This document shows positions 52,856 to 61,426 of a stretch of 64,000 bases of DNA, piece by piece. The first letter of the stretch is position 1. Each line of letters opens with the position of its first letter. The position numbers were made by a program, and so were the translations under genes. The stretch covers positions 372,001-436,000 of the forward strand of contig NZ_CAHJXL010000001.1 of the NCBI RefSeq assembly GCF_903645315.1, in the 5' to 3' direction. This DNA is from Victivallis sp. Marseille-Q1083. Its GTDB lineage: Bacteria; Verrucomicrobiota; Lentisphaeria; Victivallales; Victivallaceae. Below the pieces are notes generated by a model. It searched no databases, was not told where the DNA came from, and saw only the letters and a list, made by a program, of their open reading frames with translations.

Positions 52856-53899
52856 TTACGGCCATAACGTCTCTTCCAGAAACTGCCGATAGACCGGCTG
52901 ATATTTTTCCAGCGAAAACTCCCGGCGACGGCCCAACGCCGCCCGATGCTGCGCCTCATAAACGGCCGGCTCCGTCGCCAGCGTCCGCAGCGCCGCCGCC
53001 CACTCTTCCGGCGCCGACGCCAGAAAACCGTTCCAACCGTGCTGCACCACCTGCCGGTTTTCACCGACGTCGCTGGCGATCGACGGCAGGCCGGCCGCCT
53101 GGTATTGAATCAGCTTGAAGGCCGATTTGCCGCGGGCGAAAGGTTCGTCGCGCAACGGCATGATGCCGACATGACTCCGGGCCAGCAGTTCCCCTTCCGT
53201 CGCCGCCGACCAGTCGACATAGCGGCACTTCACCCCCTCGACCGGCCGGGCCGCCAACTGCCGGCCGCCGATGATCAGCAATTCGAACGCCACCTGCCGC
53301 GCCATCGCCCGCAGCGCTTCCGACGCCTGCTGCAAATAAGGATAAGTCGCCGGCGAACCGATCCAAACGACGGTGAATTCCCGGAATTTCTCCAACCCGA
53401 CCGGATAAAGGTTCAAATCCACCACCGTCGGAATTTTAATGACCCGGGTATGAAGCGGAGCTACGCGCTCACGCAGAAACTCGTTGGCGACAATCACCCC
53501 GGCCGATCCGCTTACCAAACAATCGAACTTATCATGGAGCCAGCCGATCCGCCGGTACTTTTCCCAGACGTTGTCATCGAAATTGAGCACATAACGCCGG
53601 TTGCGCAGGAAAACTTTTTCCAGGCCGTACGGCAGAAACGGCAGCAGTTCATATTCGATGACCGCCGGATTTTTCGTCACCAGCGCCTGCGGCAGCCGCC
53701 GCCCCAACGCCCGCGCCGCCGCCAATTTCGATTTGCCGCCGCCGCGGTAGAGCCGTGCCAGGTAACCGGCGGGAAAGAACGGCTCCAGTCGGACTTCCCA
53801 GCCGATTTCCCGCAAGTACGCCGCATACGAATAGAACCGGTAACGGCTCGAAGCGCCGGCCGCGTCATAACGGGTGAAAAAATCAACGCGCCGTTCCAT
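52856..53899 (-). CDS. Family 4-like glycosyltransferase
   Basis: The product is 347 residues. The GT-B fold shows as an N-terminal Rossmann half (DFFTRYDAAGASSRYRFYSY), the middle VVWIGSPATYPYLQQ strand and the C-terminal donor-binding FARGKSAFKLIQYQAAGLPSIAS motif with a Lys-Glu-like pair replaced by KSAFKLIQYQ. It should add a sugar during surface-polysaccharide synthesis. Two bases separate it from the upstream GT2-like gene. It is the last gene of the galE cluster. Confidence 0.82.
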   Translation of the reverse strand: MERRVDFFTRYDAAGASSRYRFYSYAAYLREIGWEVRLEPFFPAGYLARLYRGGGKSKLAAARALGRRLPQALVTKNPAVIEYELLPFLPYGLEKVFLRNRRYVLNFDDNVWEKYRRIGWLHDKFDCLVSGSAGVIVANEFLRERVAPLHTRVIKIPTVVDLNLYPVGLEKFREFTVVWIGSPATYPYLQQASEALRAMARQVAFELLIIGGRQLAARPVEGVKCRYVDWSAATEGELLARSHVGIMPLRDEPFARGKSAFKLIQYQAAGLPSIASDVGENRQVVQHGWNGFLASAPEEWAAALRTLATEPAVYEAQHRAALGRRREFSLEKYQPVYRQFLEETLWP

Positions 53900-53901
53900 A
53901 T

Positions 53902-54810
53902 TCAGCGTTTCCCGGCAATACAGCGCATCAGCTTATGGCGGACACGCTGCCAGAAAGTCGGCAGGTTCCGGCGGTAGAACCGACGATAGGCCGCCGCGAT
54001 TTCGGCAGTTTCCAGCGGCGGATTTTCATCCAATGCCAACGGCTGCCGCCACAACTCGGTGTCATAAAAACATTCCAGGCCGCAATGTTCGCCGCTGGCG
54101 TCGACGCCGATATTCCTCACCAGCGGCCGGCCGGCCTGCAGATAGAATTTTCCCGCCAGGAAGGTCGAAGCATGCCAGCGAATCGCCCAGGAGTCGATTT
54201 TCCCGGCCGCCTGCGCCTGCAACATTCTGGTATAAGGATAACAGCCCCCCAAATCGAATTCCCGGGTCAGATGACGGCGGCGCAGCTCCGCCAGCAGGGC
54301 CGTCGCGTCCGGATTGAACCATTGCCACCGGTCCCGCCAGGTCGCCCATCCCCAGCAATCCGCCCCGCGCCGCAGGAAACAATCCGGCAGCGGCACCTCC
54401 AGCCGGCTGAGATAGCCGTGAATCGAATCGATGCGCCGGTCCTCCGCCAGACGCTCCAGCGCTTCGTTCATGAAACGCAGGAAATAAGGGGCGCAAACCA
54501 TGTCGTCCTCCAGCACGATCACCCGGTCGCATTCCCGCAATGTTTCGGAAACACCGGCAATCACCGACGCCGCCAGACCGCGGTTCACTGGAGACGCCGC
54601 CACCCGGACATGCCGGAAACCGGGCACCTCCCGCAGCAGCAGCCGGGTTTTCCGCACCCCCTCGGCGTCGGCGTCCCCTTTGGCGCCATCGGCGTAAACG
54701 ATCAATTCGCTGTCCGCCGCTTCCGCATTCCGCCGGAGGGCTTCGAGCGTCCGCTGCAAATGGCCGGGCCGTTTATAGGCGAAAAGAACAATCGGAGCGA
54801 ACCTTCTCAT
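53902..54810 (-). CDS. Family 2-like glycosyltransferase
   Basis: The product is 302 residues. The GT-A fold has the N-terminal PIVLFAYKRPGHLQRTLEAL strand-helix, DELIVYADG-like acceptor, and the metal-binding EDD in VIVLEDDMVCAPYFL. The late GADCWGWATWRDRW segment is typical of GT2-like enzymes. The start overlaps the upstream flippase stop by 4 bases (ATGA). Acceptor and sugar unknown. Confidence 0.8.
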   Translation of the reverse strand: MRRFAPIVLFAYKRPGHLQRTLEALRRNAEAADSELIVYADGAKGDADAEGVRKTRLLLREVPGFRHVRVAASPVNRGLAASVIAGVSETLRECDRVIVLEDDMVCAPYFLRFMNEALERLAEDRRIDSIHGYLSRLEVPLPDCFLRRGADCWGWATWRDRWQWFNPDATALLAELRRRHLTREFDLGGCYPYTRMLQAQAAGKIDSWAIRWHASTFLAGKFYLQAGRPLVRNIGVDASGEHCGLECFYDTELWRQPLALDENPPLETAEIAAAYRRFYRRNLPTFWQRVRHKLMRCIAGKR

Positions 54811-56153
54811 CTCTGCGTCCTCCAGCGCCACAGCCACCGCGGGTCCAGAGCCGCCAGTTGCAAAACCGCCAACCGGCGGGTCGTCCTGGATGACAGCGGC
54901 AGCAGATAGACCGCGATCAAATTGGTCAGCACCGCCGTCGCCGCCGCGCCGAGCACGCCGAAACGTCCGATCAGGATATAATTGAAGAGAACATTCAACC
55001 CCATCACCACCAGGGAAAACCACATCGAATAGTGCTGCAGATTCTCACTGAGATAATAGTTGCTCCCTCCCACTCCCATCGCGCAAAACAGAATGCGCCA
55101 GATATAGATCATGAAAATCGGATAGGAGGCGGCATAGGCGGCCCCGTACAAGCCGATCGCCAGATGGCCCAAACAGGCCATGCCCAGCACCAGTCCCAGA
55201 TTCAGATAGAACAGCAATGAAAAAAAACCTTTCAACCGCCTTTGATAACCATCGATCGAATCCCGTTTGGCTTGCAGGATCGGCGGAAAAAGGGTCCCGC
55301 TGAGCGCAATGCCGACAAAATAAAAAATTTCCACCAGCCGGACCGCCGCCATATAGCAGCCGACTTCGGAATCGCCGAGCATATTTTTCAACATCACCTG
55401 ATCGATGCGCATCGCGCTAATTCCAGCGGTGGCGGCAACCCACAACGGCCAGGTCTGGCGGAGCAGATAACCCATCTCTCCCCACCGGCAGGACCAGGAC
55501 CACTGCCGCACCCGGCGATAATAGAAAAAACAATATCCGGCCTGGGTCAGCACCATATTGCCGACCTCGGCGGCAGCGAAACAGATGACCGGACAGTTGT
55601 TCCAAGCCAGCAACAACCGGACCGCCGACATCGCCAGCAAAGCGGTCATCTGAGCAATGGCGACATAACGGCTCTCAACCTTCGCCTGGAAATAGGAATC
55701 CAACACCAGCAGAGTTTGGCTGCAATAACCGCCCATCAACAGCAGAATCAGGCTTTTGGTCTCCCAATCCTGTTTCGAAACGGCCATCAGAATGCCGACG
55801 ATCAGAAACGCCGGCAGCCAGGCGGCAAACTTCAACAGCCAGGCGCTGCCCAGAATCCGGTCCCGCGCCGCCGGGCGCAGCACCAGCTCCCGTACGACAA
55901 CCGGTTCCAATCCCAAACCGCACATGACGCCCCAGATCGCACAATAGCTCAGGGAATAGCTCAGGACGCCGAATTCCGTCGTGCCCAATTGCCGGGCGAC
56001 ATAGGTGCCGACGCTGAATCCGACCGCCATCCGCAGAAATTTTTCGGCAAACAGCCACAGGAGGTTGACGCCGTACTGCCGGAAACCGACCTGCCGCAGC
56101 AGCCGGGTAAAAAATGCCACCACCTTTTCTTTCAACTGGACTCCCCGCCACAT
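54807..56153 (-). CDS. Polysaccharide flippase (Wzx/MATE-like)
   Basis: The product is 448 residues with about twelve hydrophobic helices and the early FAEKFLRMAVGFSVGTYVARQLG segment typical of Wzx-type oligosaccharide flippases. It would move lipid-linked oligosaccharides across the inner membrane. Start is uncertain: GTG at 56189, ATG at 56153 or TTG at 56135 (GGGGAG 5 bases upstream) are all in frame; the ATG is shown. It sits between the exonuclease and the glycosyltransferases. Confidence 0.8.
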   Translation of the reverse strand: MWRGVQLKEKVVAFFTRLLRQVGFRQYGVNLLWLFAEKFLRMAVGFSVGTYVARQLGTTEFGVLSYSLSYCAIWGVMCGLGLEPVVVRELVLRPAARDRILGSAWLLKFAAWLPAFLIVGILMAVSKQDWETKSLILLLMGGYCSQTLLVLDSYFQAKVESRYVAIAQMTALLAMSAVRLLLAWNNCPVICFAAAEVGNMVLTQAGYCFFYYRRVRQWSWSCRWGEMGYLLRQTWPLWVAATAGISAMRIDQVMLKNMLGDSEVGCYMAAVRLVEIFYFVGIALSGTLFPPILQAKRDSIDGYQRRLKGFFSLLFYLNLGLVLGMACLGHLAIGLYGAAYAASYPIFMIYIWRILFCAMGVGGSNYYLSENLQHYSMWFSLVVMGLNVLFNYILIGRFGVLGAAATAVLTNLIAVYLLPLSSRTTRRLAVLQLAALDPRWLWRWRTQR

Positions 56154-56210
56154 TCGGCCGCTTCTGAAAATTGCATGAGACGCCGCCACTCCGTCAGCCG
56201 AAATTCCGCT

Positions 56211-56837
56211 TCAAAGCCGTCCCAGCCGGGCCGCTTCGCGCACCAGCAGTTCGTCCAGCACCTTCCCGAGCAACTGCACCGTCCAGGCGACGTCCGCCCC
56301 GGCCCGGTGCGCCTGCATTCCTTCCAGCGTATCTTCCAGCCTGAAAATCCGGCGCAAATTCTGCAAGCTGTAGCTCGGCAATCCCTTGTAAGTCTGCCGC
56401 ACCAGCCGCAGCGAATCCATCGTTTTCCCCTGCCACAGCGGCAGACCGCAACGCGCCAGGCTCTCCTGCAGAAACGACAAATCGAACCGCGCATTGTGCG
56501 CCACCAGCGTCGAACCGGCCGCCAATTCGAGGAACCGATAGGCCACCTCGCTGAATCCCGGCGCCGCCGCCACCATTTCATCGGTGATATGGTGGACGGC
56601 TGCCGCACCGTACGGAATCCGCCGGCCGGGATTGACCAACGACTGATACGCCGTCATCGTCCCGTCCAACTCGATCCGAACCGCCGCCAATTCGACGATC
56701 CGGTCATGAACGGCGCTCATGCCGGTCGTTTCCAGGTCGAAAACCGTGAACGGCCCGAGCGAATGCCAGCGCGGCGCCTTCGCCCCGGCCGCTTCGCCGC
56801 AACCATCCGGCACAGGAAATTCAGCGTTCGTAGCCAT
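56211..56837 (-). CDS. DnaQ/PolC-like 3'-5' exonuclease domain protein
   Basis: The product is 208 residues. The DEDDh exonuclease motifs are TVFDLETTG (near residue 32), VAHNARFDLSFL and HRAGADV. Free-standing epsilon-like proteins degrade single-stranded DNA or RNA or assist proofreading. The ATG at 56837 lies inside the galE gene (17-base overlap), so translation is coupled to galE; nothing links it to polysaccharide synthesis functionally. Confidence 0.85.
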   Translation of the reverse strand: MATNAEFPVPDGCGEAAGAKAPRWHSLGPFTVFDLETTGMSAVHDRIVELAAVRIELDGTMTAYQSLVNPGRRIPYGAAAVHHITDEMVAAAPGFSEVAYRFLELAAGSTLVAHNARFDLSFLQESLARCGLPLWQGKTMDSLRLVRQTYKGLPSYSLQNLRRIFRLEDTLEGMQAHRAGADVAWTVQLLGKVLDELLVREAARLGRL

Positions 56838-57792
56838 CCGGATATTTCTGCCGCCACTTCCAGGCCGACGCGATGATCGCTTCGGCATCTTCGTACTGCG
56901 GAGTCCACTTCAACAGCTCTTTCGCCCGGTCCGAACAGGCGATCAATTTCGCCGGGTCCCCCGGCCGGCGCGGCGCGATCTCCACCGGAATCGGCTGGCC
57001 GGTCACCTGACGGGCGGCCTCGATGATCTCCTTGACGCTCAAGCCATTGCCGGTACCCAGATTGTAATGACCGCTCTCCGGCGCGTCCAGCGCCAGCAGA
57101 TGCGCCTGGGCCAAGTCCAGAATATGGATGTAATCGCGCACGCAAGTGCCGTCCGGCGTGTCGTAATCGTCGCCGTAAACCATGATCTTGTCCCGTTTGC
57201 CGGCGGCGACCTGCAGGATCAACGGGATCAGATGGCTTTCCGGCCGATGGTCTTCGCCGAATTTCTCCGTCGCACCGGCGGCATTGAAATAACGCAATGC
57301 CGCGTATTTGATACCGTGAATCCGGTTGTACCACTTCAAAACCTTCTCGAAGCACAGCTTGGATTCACCGTACGGGTTGATCGGCTCCTGCCGGTCGCCT
57401 TCGGCAATCGGAACGCGTTCCGGCTGGCCGAAGGTCGCCGCCGTACTGGAAAAAACGATCGTCTTCACTCCGCCGGCGACGGCGGCATCGGCCAGATTGA
57501 TGCCGTTGGCCAGATTGTTGCGGAAATATTTCGACGGATCCTGCATCGACTCGCCGACCAGCGAAAAAGCGGCGAAATGCATGATCGCATCGAATTTCTC
57601 CTCCCGGCACAGCCGGATGATCAATTCCCGGTCGGCCAGGTCGCCGCAGACAAAATCGGCACGTTCATCCACCGCATCCTCATGGCCCGTCACCAGCGAA
57701 TCGAACACCACCACCTCGTGATCCCGGTCCAGCAGATATTCGGCACAGGCGCTGCCGATATAGCCGGCGCCGCCGCAAACTAAAACTTTCAT
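56821..57792 (-). CDS. galE: UDP-glucose 4-epimerase
   Basis: The product is 323 residues, an extended SDR. The NAD-binding GGAGYIGS at residues 7-14, the catalytic Ser-Ser-Thr (VFSSTAATFG) and YGESK (Tyr-x-x-x-Lys) and the PRRPGDPAKL sugar-binding segment are intact. It interconverts UDP-glucose and UDP-galactose, supplying precursors for the glycosyltransferases downstream. AGGAA precedes the ATG. The 93-base gap upstream (57793-57885) holds a GC-rich stretch with the repeated GGCC and no clear terminator. Confidence 0.93.
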   Translation of the reverse strand: MKVLVCGGAGYIGSACAEYLLDRDHEVVVFDSLVTGHEDAVDERADFVCGDLADRELIIRLCREEKFDAIMHFAAFSLVGESMQDPSKYFRNNLANGINLADAAVAGGVKTIVFSSTAATFGQPERVPIAEGDRQEPINPYGESKLCFEKVLKWYNRIHGIKYAALRYFNAAGATEKFGEDHRPESHLIPLILQVAAGKRDKIMVYGDDYDTPDGTCVRDYIHILDLAQAHLLALDAPESGHYNLGTGNGLSVKEIIEAARQVTGQPIPVEIAPRRPGDPAKLIACSDRAKELLKWTPQYEDAEAIIASAWKWRQKYPDGYER

Positions 57793-57885
57793 ATTCTCAT
57801 TTCCTATTGATTGGCCGGCCGGCCCGTCTTACTTGGAATGCAACCGGCACATTTTTCATTTCCTTAATATAGCATCCGAATCGGA

Positions 57886-59163
57886 TTATTCAGCCCGCAA
57901 AACGGTAATCGGGTTCTGCTGCGCCGCTTTCCAGGCCGGATAAGTGCCGAAAACCACCCCGACCAGCGAGGAAATAATCAGCGACAGCACAATACTCCAC
58001 CAGGAATATACCGTCGGCATATCCGCGTAAATGGTAATGAGTTGTGAAATCCCAACCCCGACGATAATGCCGAGCACGCCGCCCAGCGAAGTCAGAAAAA
58101 CCGTCTCGATTAAAAATTGCAGCAAAATATCGGATTTCTGGGCGCCGAGCGCCCGGCGCGTCCCGATCTCCTTGCGCCGCTCAAAGACGCTGGCCAGCAT
58201 GATATTCATGATGCCGATGCCGCCGACGATCAGCGAGATCGCCGCGATCGAGCTCATGACGATCGTAAAAATATTCTGGGTCGCCTCTCGTTGCTTCAAC
58301 AGATCCAGCGGCACCAGAATATCCCAGTCCTTCGTCGCCGAATGGGTTTTCGTCAGGTAACCGCTGATCCGCTTGGAAGTGTCGTCGATGTAAGCGATAT
58401 CCCGCACCTTGACGACGAAGACGTCGAACTCGATCAATTGAATACGGACATTCCAGCCATCGACCAGATAAGCGTAATTCTTGTACAATGCGTCGGACAC
58501 CGTCATCGGAATATAAATGATGTCGTTGACGTTGCCGACTTCCGGGTACTGGGTGCCGCGGTCGTTGTCCAACACGCCGACAATCAGGAACCGGTCGCCT
58601 TCGACGACGACATGCCGGCCGATCACATCGGTGGTCCCCAGCGGAAACATCCGCCGTTTGACATTTTTGCCGATGACGCAAACTTTGGTGTAATTTTTGA
58701 AATCCGATGCCGAAAACCAGCGTCCCTGCTCCAACATCGAACCGGAATCCTCCAGAAAATTCATGCCGACGCCGGCCAGCTTCAAATCCAGCCGGGTCAG
58801 ACCGCGCAGGATTTTCTTGCGGGCTTCCCGCACCTGCGTCACCCGCAGCACGTTGTCCATCCGGCTGATGTTGCTCAAATCGACGGCATTCAAGCCGTAA
58901 GGTTCATCGAACAATCCCTGCCCGGACTGCGACGCTTCGTTCTTGCCCTCCAGCGGCGGCTTCTTCGACGACACGATGATGTTGTCGATGCCCATCGCCT
59001 CGATCTGCGACAACGCTTTGCGCTTGGCGCCTTCGGAAATCGCCAGCATCGCGATCACGCTGCCGACGCCGAAAATCACGCCGAGCGACGTCAGCACCGA
59101 CCTGACCTTGTGCAGCAGCAGATTGGAGAAGGACAACCGGAAAAGGTCGTGCACCAGCATCAT
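57886..59163 (-). CDS. MacB-like ABC permease (FtsX/MacB_PCD type)
   Basis: The product is 425 residues: one N-terminal helix (SLGVIFGVGSVIAMLA), a periplasmic MacB core domain (~50-280) with GRHVVVEGDRFLIVG, and three C-terminal helices (~300-415) with FERRKEIGTRRALGAQKSDIL, the coupling loop to the ATPase. It belongs to the mechanotransmission class of ABC exporters. It is fourth in the secretin operon and overlaps the ATPase gene by 4 bases (ATGA). Substrate unknown. Confidence 0.85.
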   Translation of the reverse strand: MMLVHDLFRLSFSNLLLHKVRSVLTSLGVIFGVGSVIAMLAISEGAKRKALSQIEAMGIDNIIVSSKKPPLEGKNEASQSGQGLFDEPYGLNAVDLSNISRMDNVLRVTQVREARKKILRGLTRLDLKLAGVGMNFLEDSGSMLEQGRWFSASDFKNYTKVCVIGKNVKRRMFPLGTTDVIGRHVVVEGDRFLIVGVLDNDRGTQYPEVGNVNDIIYIPMTVSDALYKNYAYLVDGWNVRIQLIEFDVFVVKVRDIAYIDDTSKRISGYLTKTHSATKDWDILVPLDLLKQREATQNIFTIVMSSIAAISLIVGGIGIMNIMLASVFERRKEIGTRRALGAQKSDILLQFLIETVFLTSLGGVLGIIVGVGISQLITIYADMPTVYSWWSIVLSLIISSLVGVVFGTYPAWKAAQQNPITVLRAE

Positions 59164-59894
59164 GATTGCACCGCCATTTCCTCTTCCGGCAACCGCTCGG
59201 CCACCTGGCCGTCGCGCAGCCGCACCACCCGGTGAAACTCGTCGGACAACGCCGGGTTGTGGGTCACCATGATGATGGTCATGCCGTTCTCGTTCAGTTC
59301 GTGAAACAGCTTCATAATTTCACCGCTGGTCTTCTCGTCCAGATTGCCGGTCGGCTCGTCGGCCAGCAGAAAGGCCGGCTGATTGCTCAAGGCGCGGGCG
59401 ATGGCCACGCGCTGGCACTCGCCGCCGGAGAGCTGGGTCGGCCGGTGGTCGAGCCGGTGGCCGAGCTTGACCCGCTCGGCCAATTCACGGGCTCGCGCCC
59501 GGCGGACCCGCGACGCAATCCGGCCGTAAATCATCGGCACTTCGATATTCTGCTCGACGGTCAGATGCGGAAACAGGTTGAAACTCTGGAAGATGAAGCC
59601 GATCTTCCTGTTGCGGATCGTCGCCAATTCGACGTCGGTCAGTTTATTGACCTCAATCGTTTCCAGAATGTATTTGCCGGAAGTCGGCACGTCGAGCATG
59701 CCCAGAATATTGAGCAGCGTCGACTTGCCGGAACCGGACGTGCCGATGATGCCGACGAACTCCTTGCGGCAAACCTTGCAGTTGACTCCCTTGAGCACCG
59801 GCACTTTCAGCAATCCGGTATCATAGGTTTTGCGCAAATCGATCAACTGGACGATCGGATCGTCGTAATCGATGCGGGTTTTATCGAATGCCAT
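59160..59894 (-). CDS. MacB/LolD-type ABC ATPase
   Basis: The product is 244 residues. Walker A GTSGSGKST (near residue 53), Q-loop, signature LSGGECQRVAIARAL and Walker B FLLADEPTGNLD are intact, and VTHNPAL has the switch His. It dimerises to power the permease. Five bases separate it from the adaptor gene. ATPase and permease are separate here, unlike fused E. coli MacB. Confidence 0.92.
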   Translation of the reverse strand: MAFDKTRIDYDDPIVQLIDLRKTYDTGLLKVPVLKGVNCKVCRKEFVGIIGTSGSGKSTLLNILGMLDVPTSGKYILETIEVNKLTDVELATIRNRKIGFIFQSFNLFPHLTVEQNIEVPMIYGRIASRVRRARARELAERVKLGHRLDHRPTQLSGGECQRVAIARALSNQPAFLLADEPTGNLDEKTSGEIMKLFHELNENGMTIIMVTHNPALSDEFHRVVRLRDGQVAERLPEEEMAVQS

Positions 59895-59899
59895 CGGCG

Positions 59900-61420
59900 C
59901 TATTCCTGTTTCTTCTGATAAGGCCGGTAAAGGTAGACGATGTCCCCTTCCTCGATCCCTTCGGTAATCTGCACGAAATTGTTGTTCGACTCGCCGATCT
60001 TCACATCGGCTTCCACCGGACTGCCGCTGACATACTTGTAGACGAAATAACGGTCCTTGTCCTCGAACACCGCCTCAACCGGCACAAACAGCGTCTGCGG
60101 AATCACCTTGGTCACCACATCGACCTGAACACTCATGCCGTTGACCAGGGCCGGATTCTGCTCATCGAGCACGACGCGCGATTTGTAGATCTTCGGCGAC
60201 GCGGCATCCCAGATGATCAGCGGCACCGGCAGCGTGTCGATCGATTCGATCGAACCGGGCGCCTTGATCCCCGGCAGCGAATCCGGCGTGATCACCACTT
60301 TGTCCTTGACGTTGACCTTCGCCCGGAACTGCTCCGGCAGGTCGAAATCGACCAGCAGATTGCCCATGTCCGGAATCGTCATCAGCACCCGGCCCTTGTA
60401 GACATCCATACCGGTCTTGATATCCTCGTTGCCCCAGCGGCGGTCCGGGTCGCCGTAAATGACCACGCCATCCACCGGCGCCACCAGCTTCATCTGTTCC
60501 AGATAGGAATTGTGCCGTTCCAGGTCGCTGGTTTTCCGTCTGATCTGGACTTTCAGGTTGTCGATGGAGCGCTTCTTCTGCATCAGATTCGCCTCATTGG
60601 ACACCTGGGTCTTCTCCAGGTCCAGCACCGCCTGATCCAATGTGTTGACCAACGTTTTCAGCTTGGTCGGGTGATCGTAACGCTTGAACACCTTGCGGTT
60701 GGTCTCCGCCTTGTCCAACGAGTTCTGGGCGGTGGCCAGCGCATCCTCGAGATTGCGCAGCTCTTTCTCGTTCGCCGCCTCGACCTCTTTGTCCACCGAA
60801 CCGGCCTGCATGATTTCCACCTGCCGGGTATCGTAGGAATCCTTCGCCTCCTTGGCCTTGGTTTCGGCATTCTGAATGGCCAGCTCCAGGGAATCGCGCT
60901 GTTCGGCCCGCTCGAATTTGCGGTATTTCCGCAAAGCGTCCTCGGCCTGAACCACCCGGTCCTGGGCCGACCGCAGCGCCGCCTCGTTGCTGCTGACCAG
61001 AATACGTTCCGCTTCCTTTTCGACCAGCAGATCCTTTTCGAGATTTTCCAACTCGATCTTCAGGTCGTCAATTCGTTCTTTCAGCGTATCGGTTTCGAAT
61101 TCGGCCAGCACATCGCCTTTTTTGACGATGCTGTTTTCATCGACCACCGACAGCAACTTGGTATTGAAGTTCGCCTGCAGCGACAGCCGGTATTTCTCCC
61201 GGGCGTTGACCGTCCCGCTCAACGTCAGCCCCAGCGTCAGGTCGCCGCGCTTCACCACATAGGTCCGGTCGACCACCCCGCTGGAATTCTGCGCGTCCGT
61301 CGCGGCGGCGTCCAACGCTTTCTGCATCCCCCGCCACAGCCAGTAACCGTAGATTCCGCCGCCGACCAGCAGCAGAACCACCACCGGCAGCAGATATTTT
61401 TTTATCTTCGCCTTATTCAT
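59900..61420 (-). CDS. MacA-like periplasmic adaptor (RND/HlyD type) with long coiled coil
   Basis: The product is 506 residues, long for MacA (~370). One N-terminal helix (KYLLPVVVLLLVGGGIYGYW) precedes the split lipoyl-like domain (VKKGDVLAEFETDTL and VAPVDGVVIYGDPDRRWG), with a ~190-residue coiled coil (~105-300) between the halves, then beta-barrel and membrane-proximal domains. The extended coil would reach far into the periplasm or toward the secretin. Six bases separate it from the secretin gene, so the two are probably cotranscribed. Confidence 0.87.
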   Translation of the reverse strand: MNKAKIKKYLLPVVVLLLVGGGIYGYWLWRGMQKALDAAATDAQNSSGVVDRTYVVKRGDLTLGLTLSGTVNAREKYRLSLQANFNTKLLSVVDENSIVKKGDVLAEFETDTLKERIDDLKIELENLEKDLLVEKEAERILVSSNEAALRSAQDRVVQAEDALRKYRKFERAEQRDSLELAIQNAETKAKEAKDSYDTRQVEIMQAGSVDKEVEAANEKELRNLEDALATAQNSLDKAETNRKVFKRYDHPTKLKTLVNTLDQAVLDLEKTQVSNEANLMQKKRSIDNLKVQIRRKTSDLERHNSYLEQMKLVAPVDGVVIYGDPDRRWGNEDIKTGMDVYKGRVLMTIPDMGNLLVDFDLPEQFRAKVNVKDKVVITPDSLPGIKAPGSIESIDTLPVPLIIWDAASPKIYKSRVVLDEQNPALVNGMSVQVDVVTKVIPQTLFVPVEAVFEDKDRYFVYKYVSGSPVEADVKIGESNNNFVQITEGIEEGDIVYLYRPYQKKQE

Positions 61421-61426
61421 CCTTGC

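Noticed and set aside
57874-57886. Palindrome ATCCGAATCGGAT at the stop of the MacB-like gene
   Set aside because: The stem is short and has no T run, so it is not supported as a terminator.
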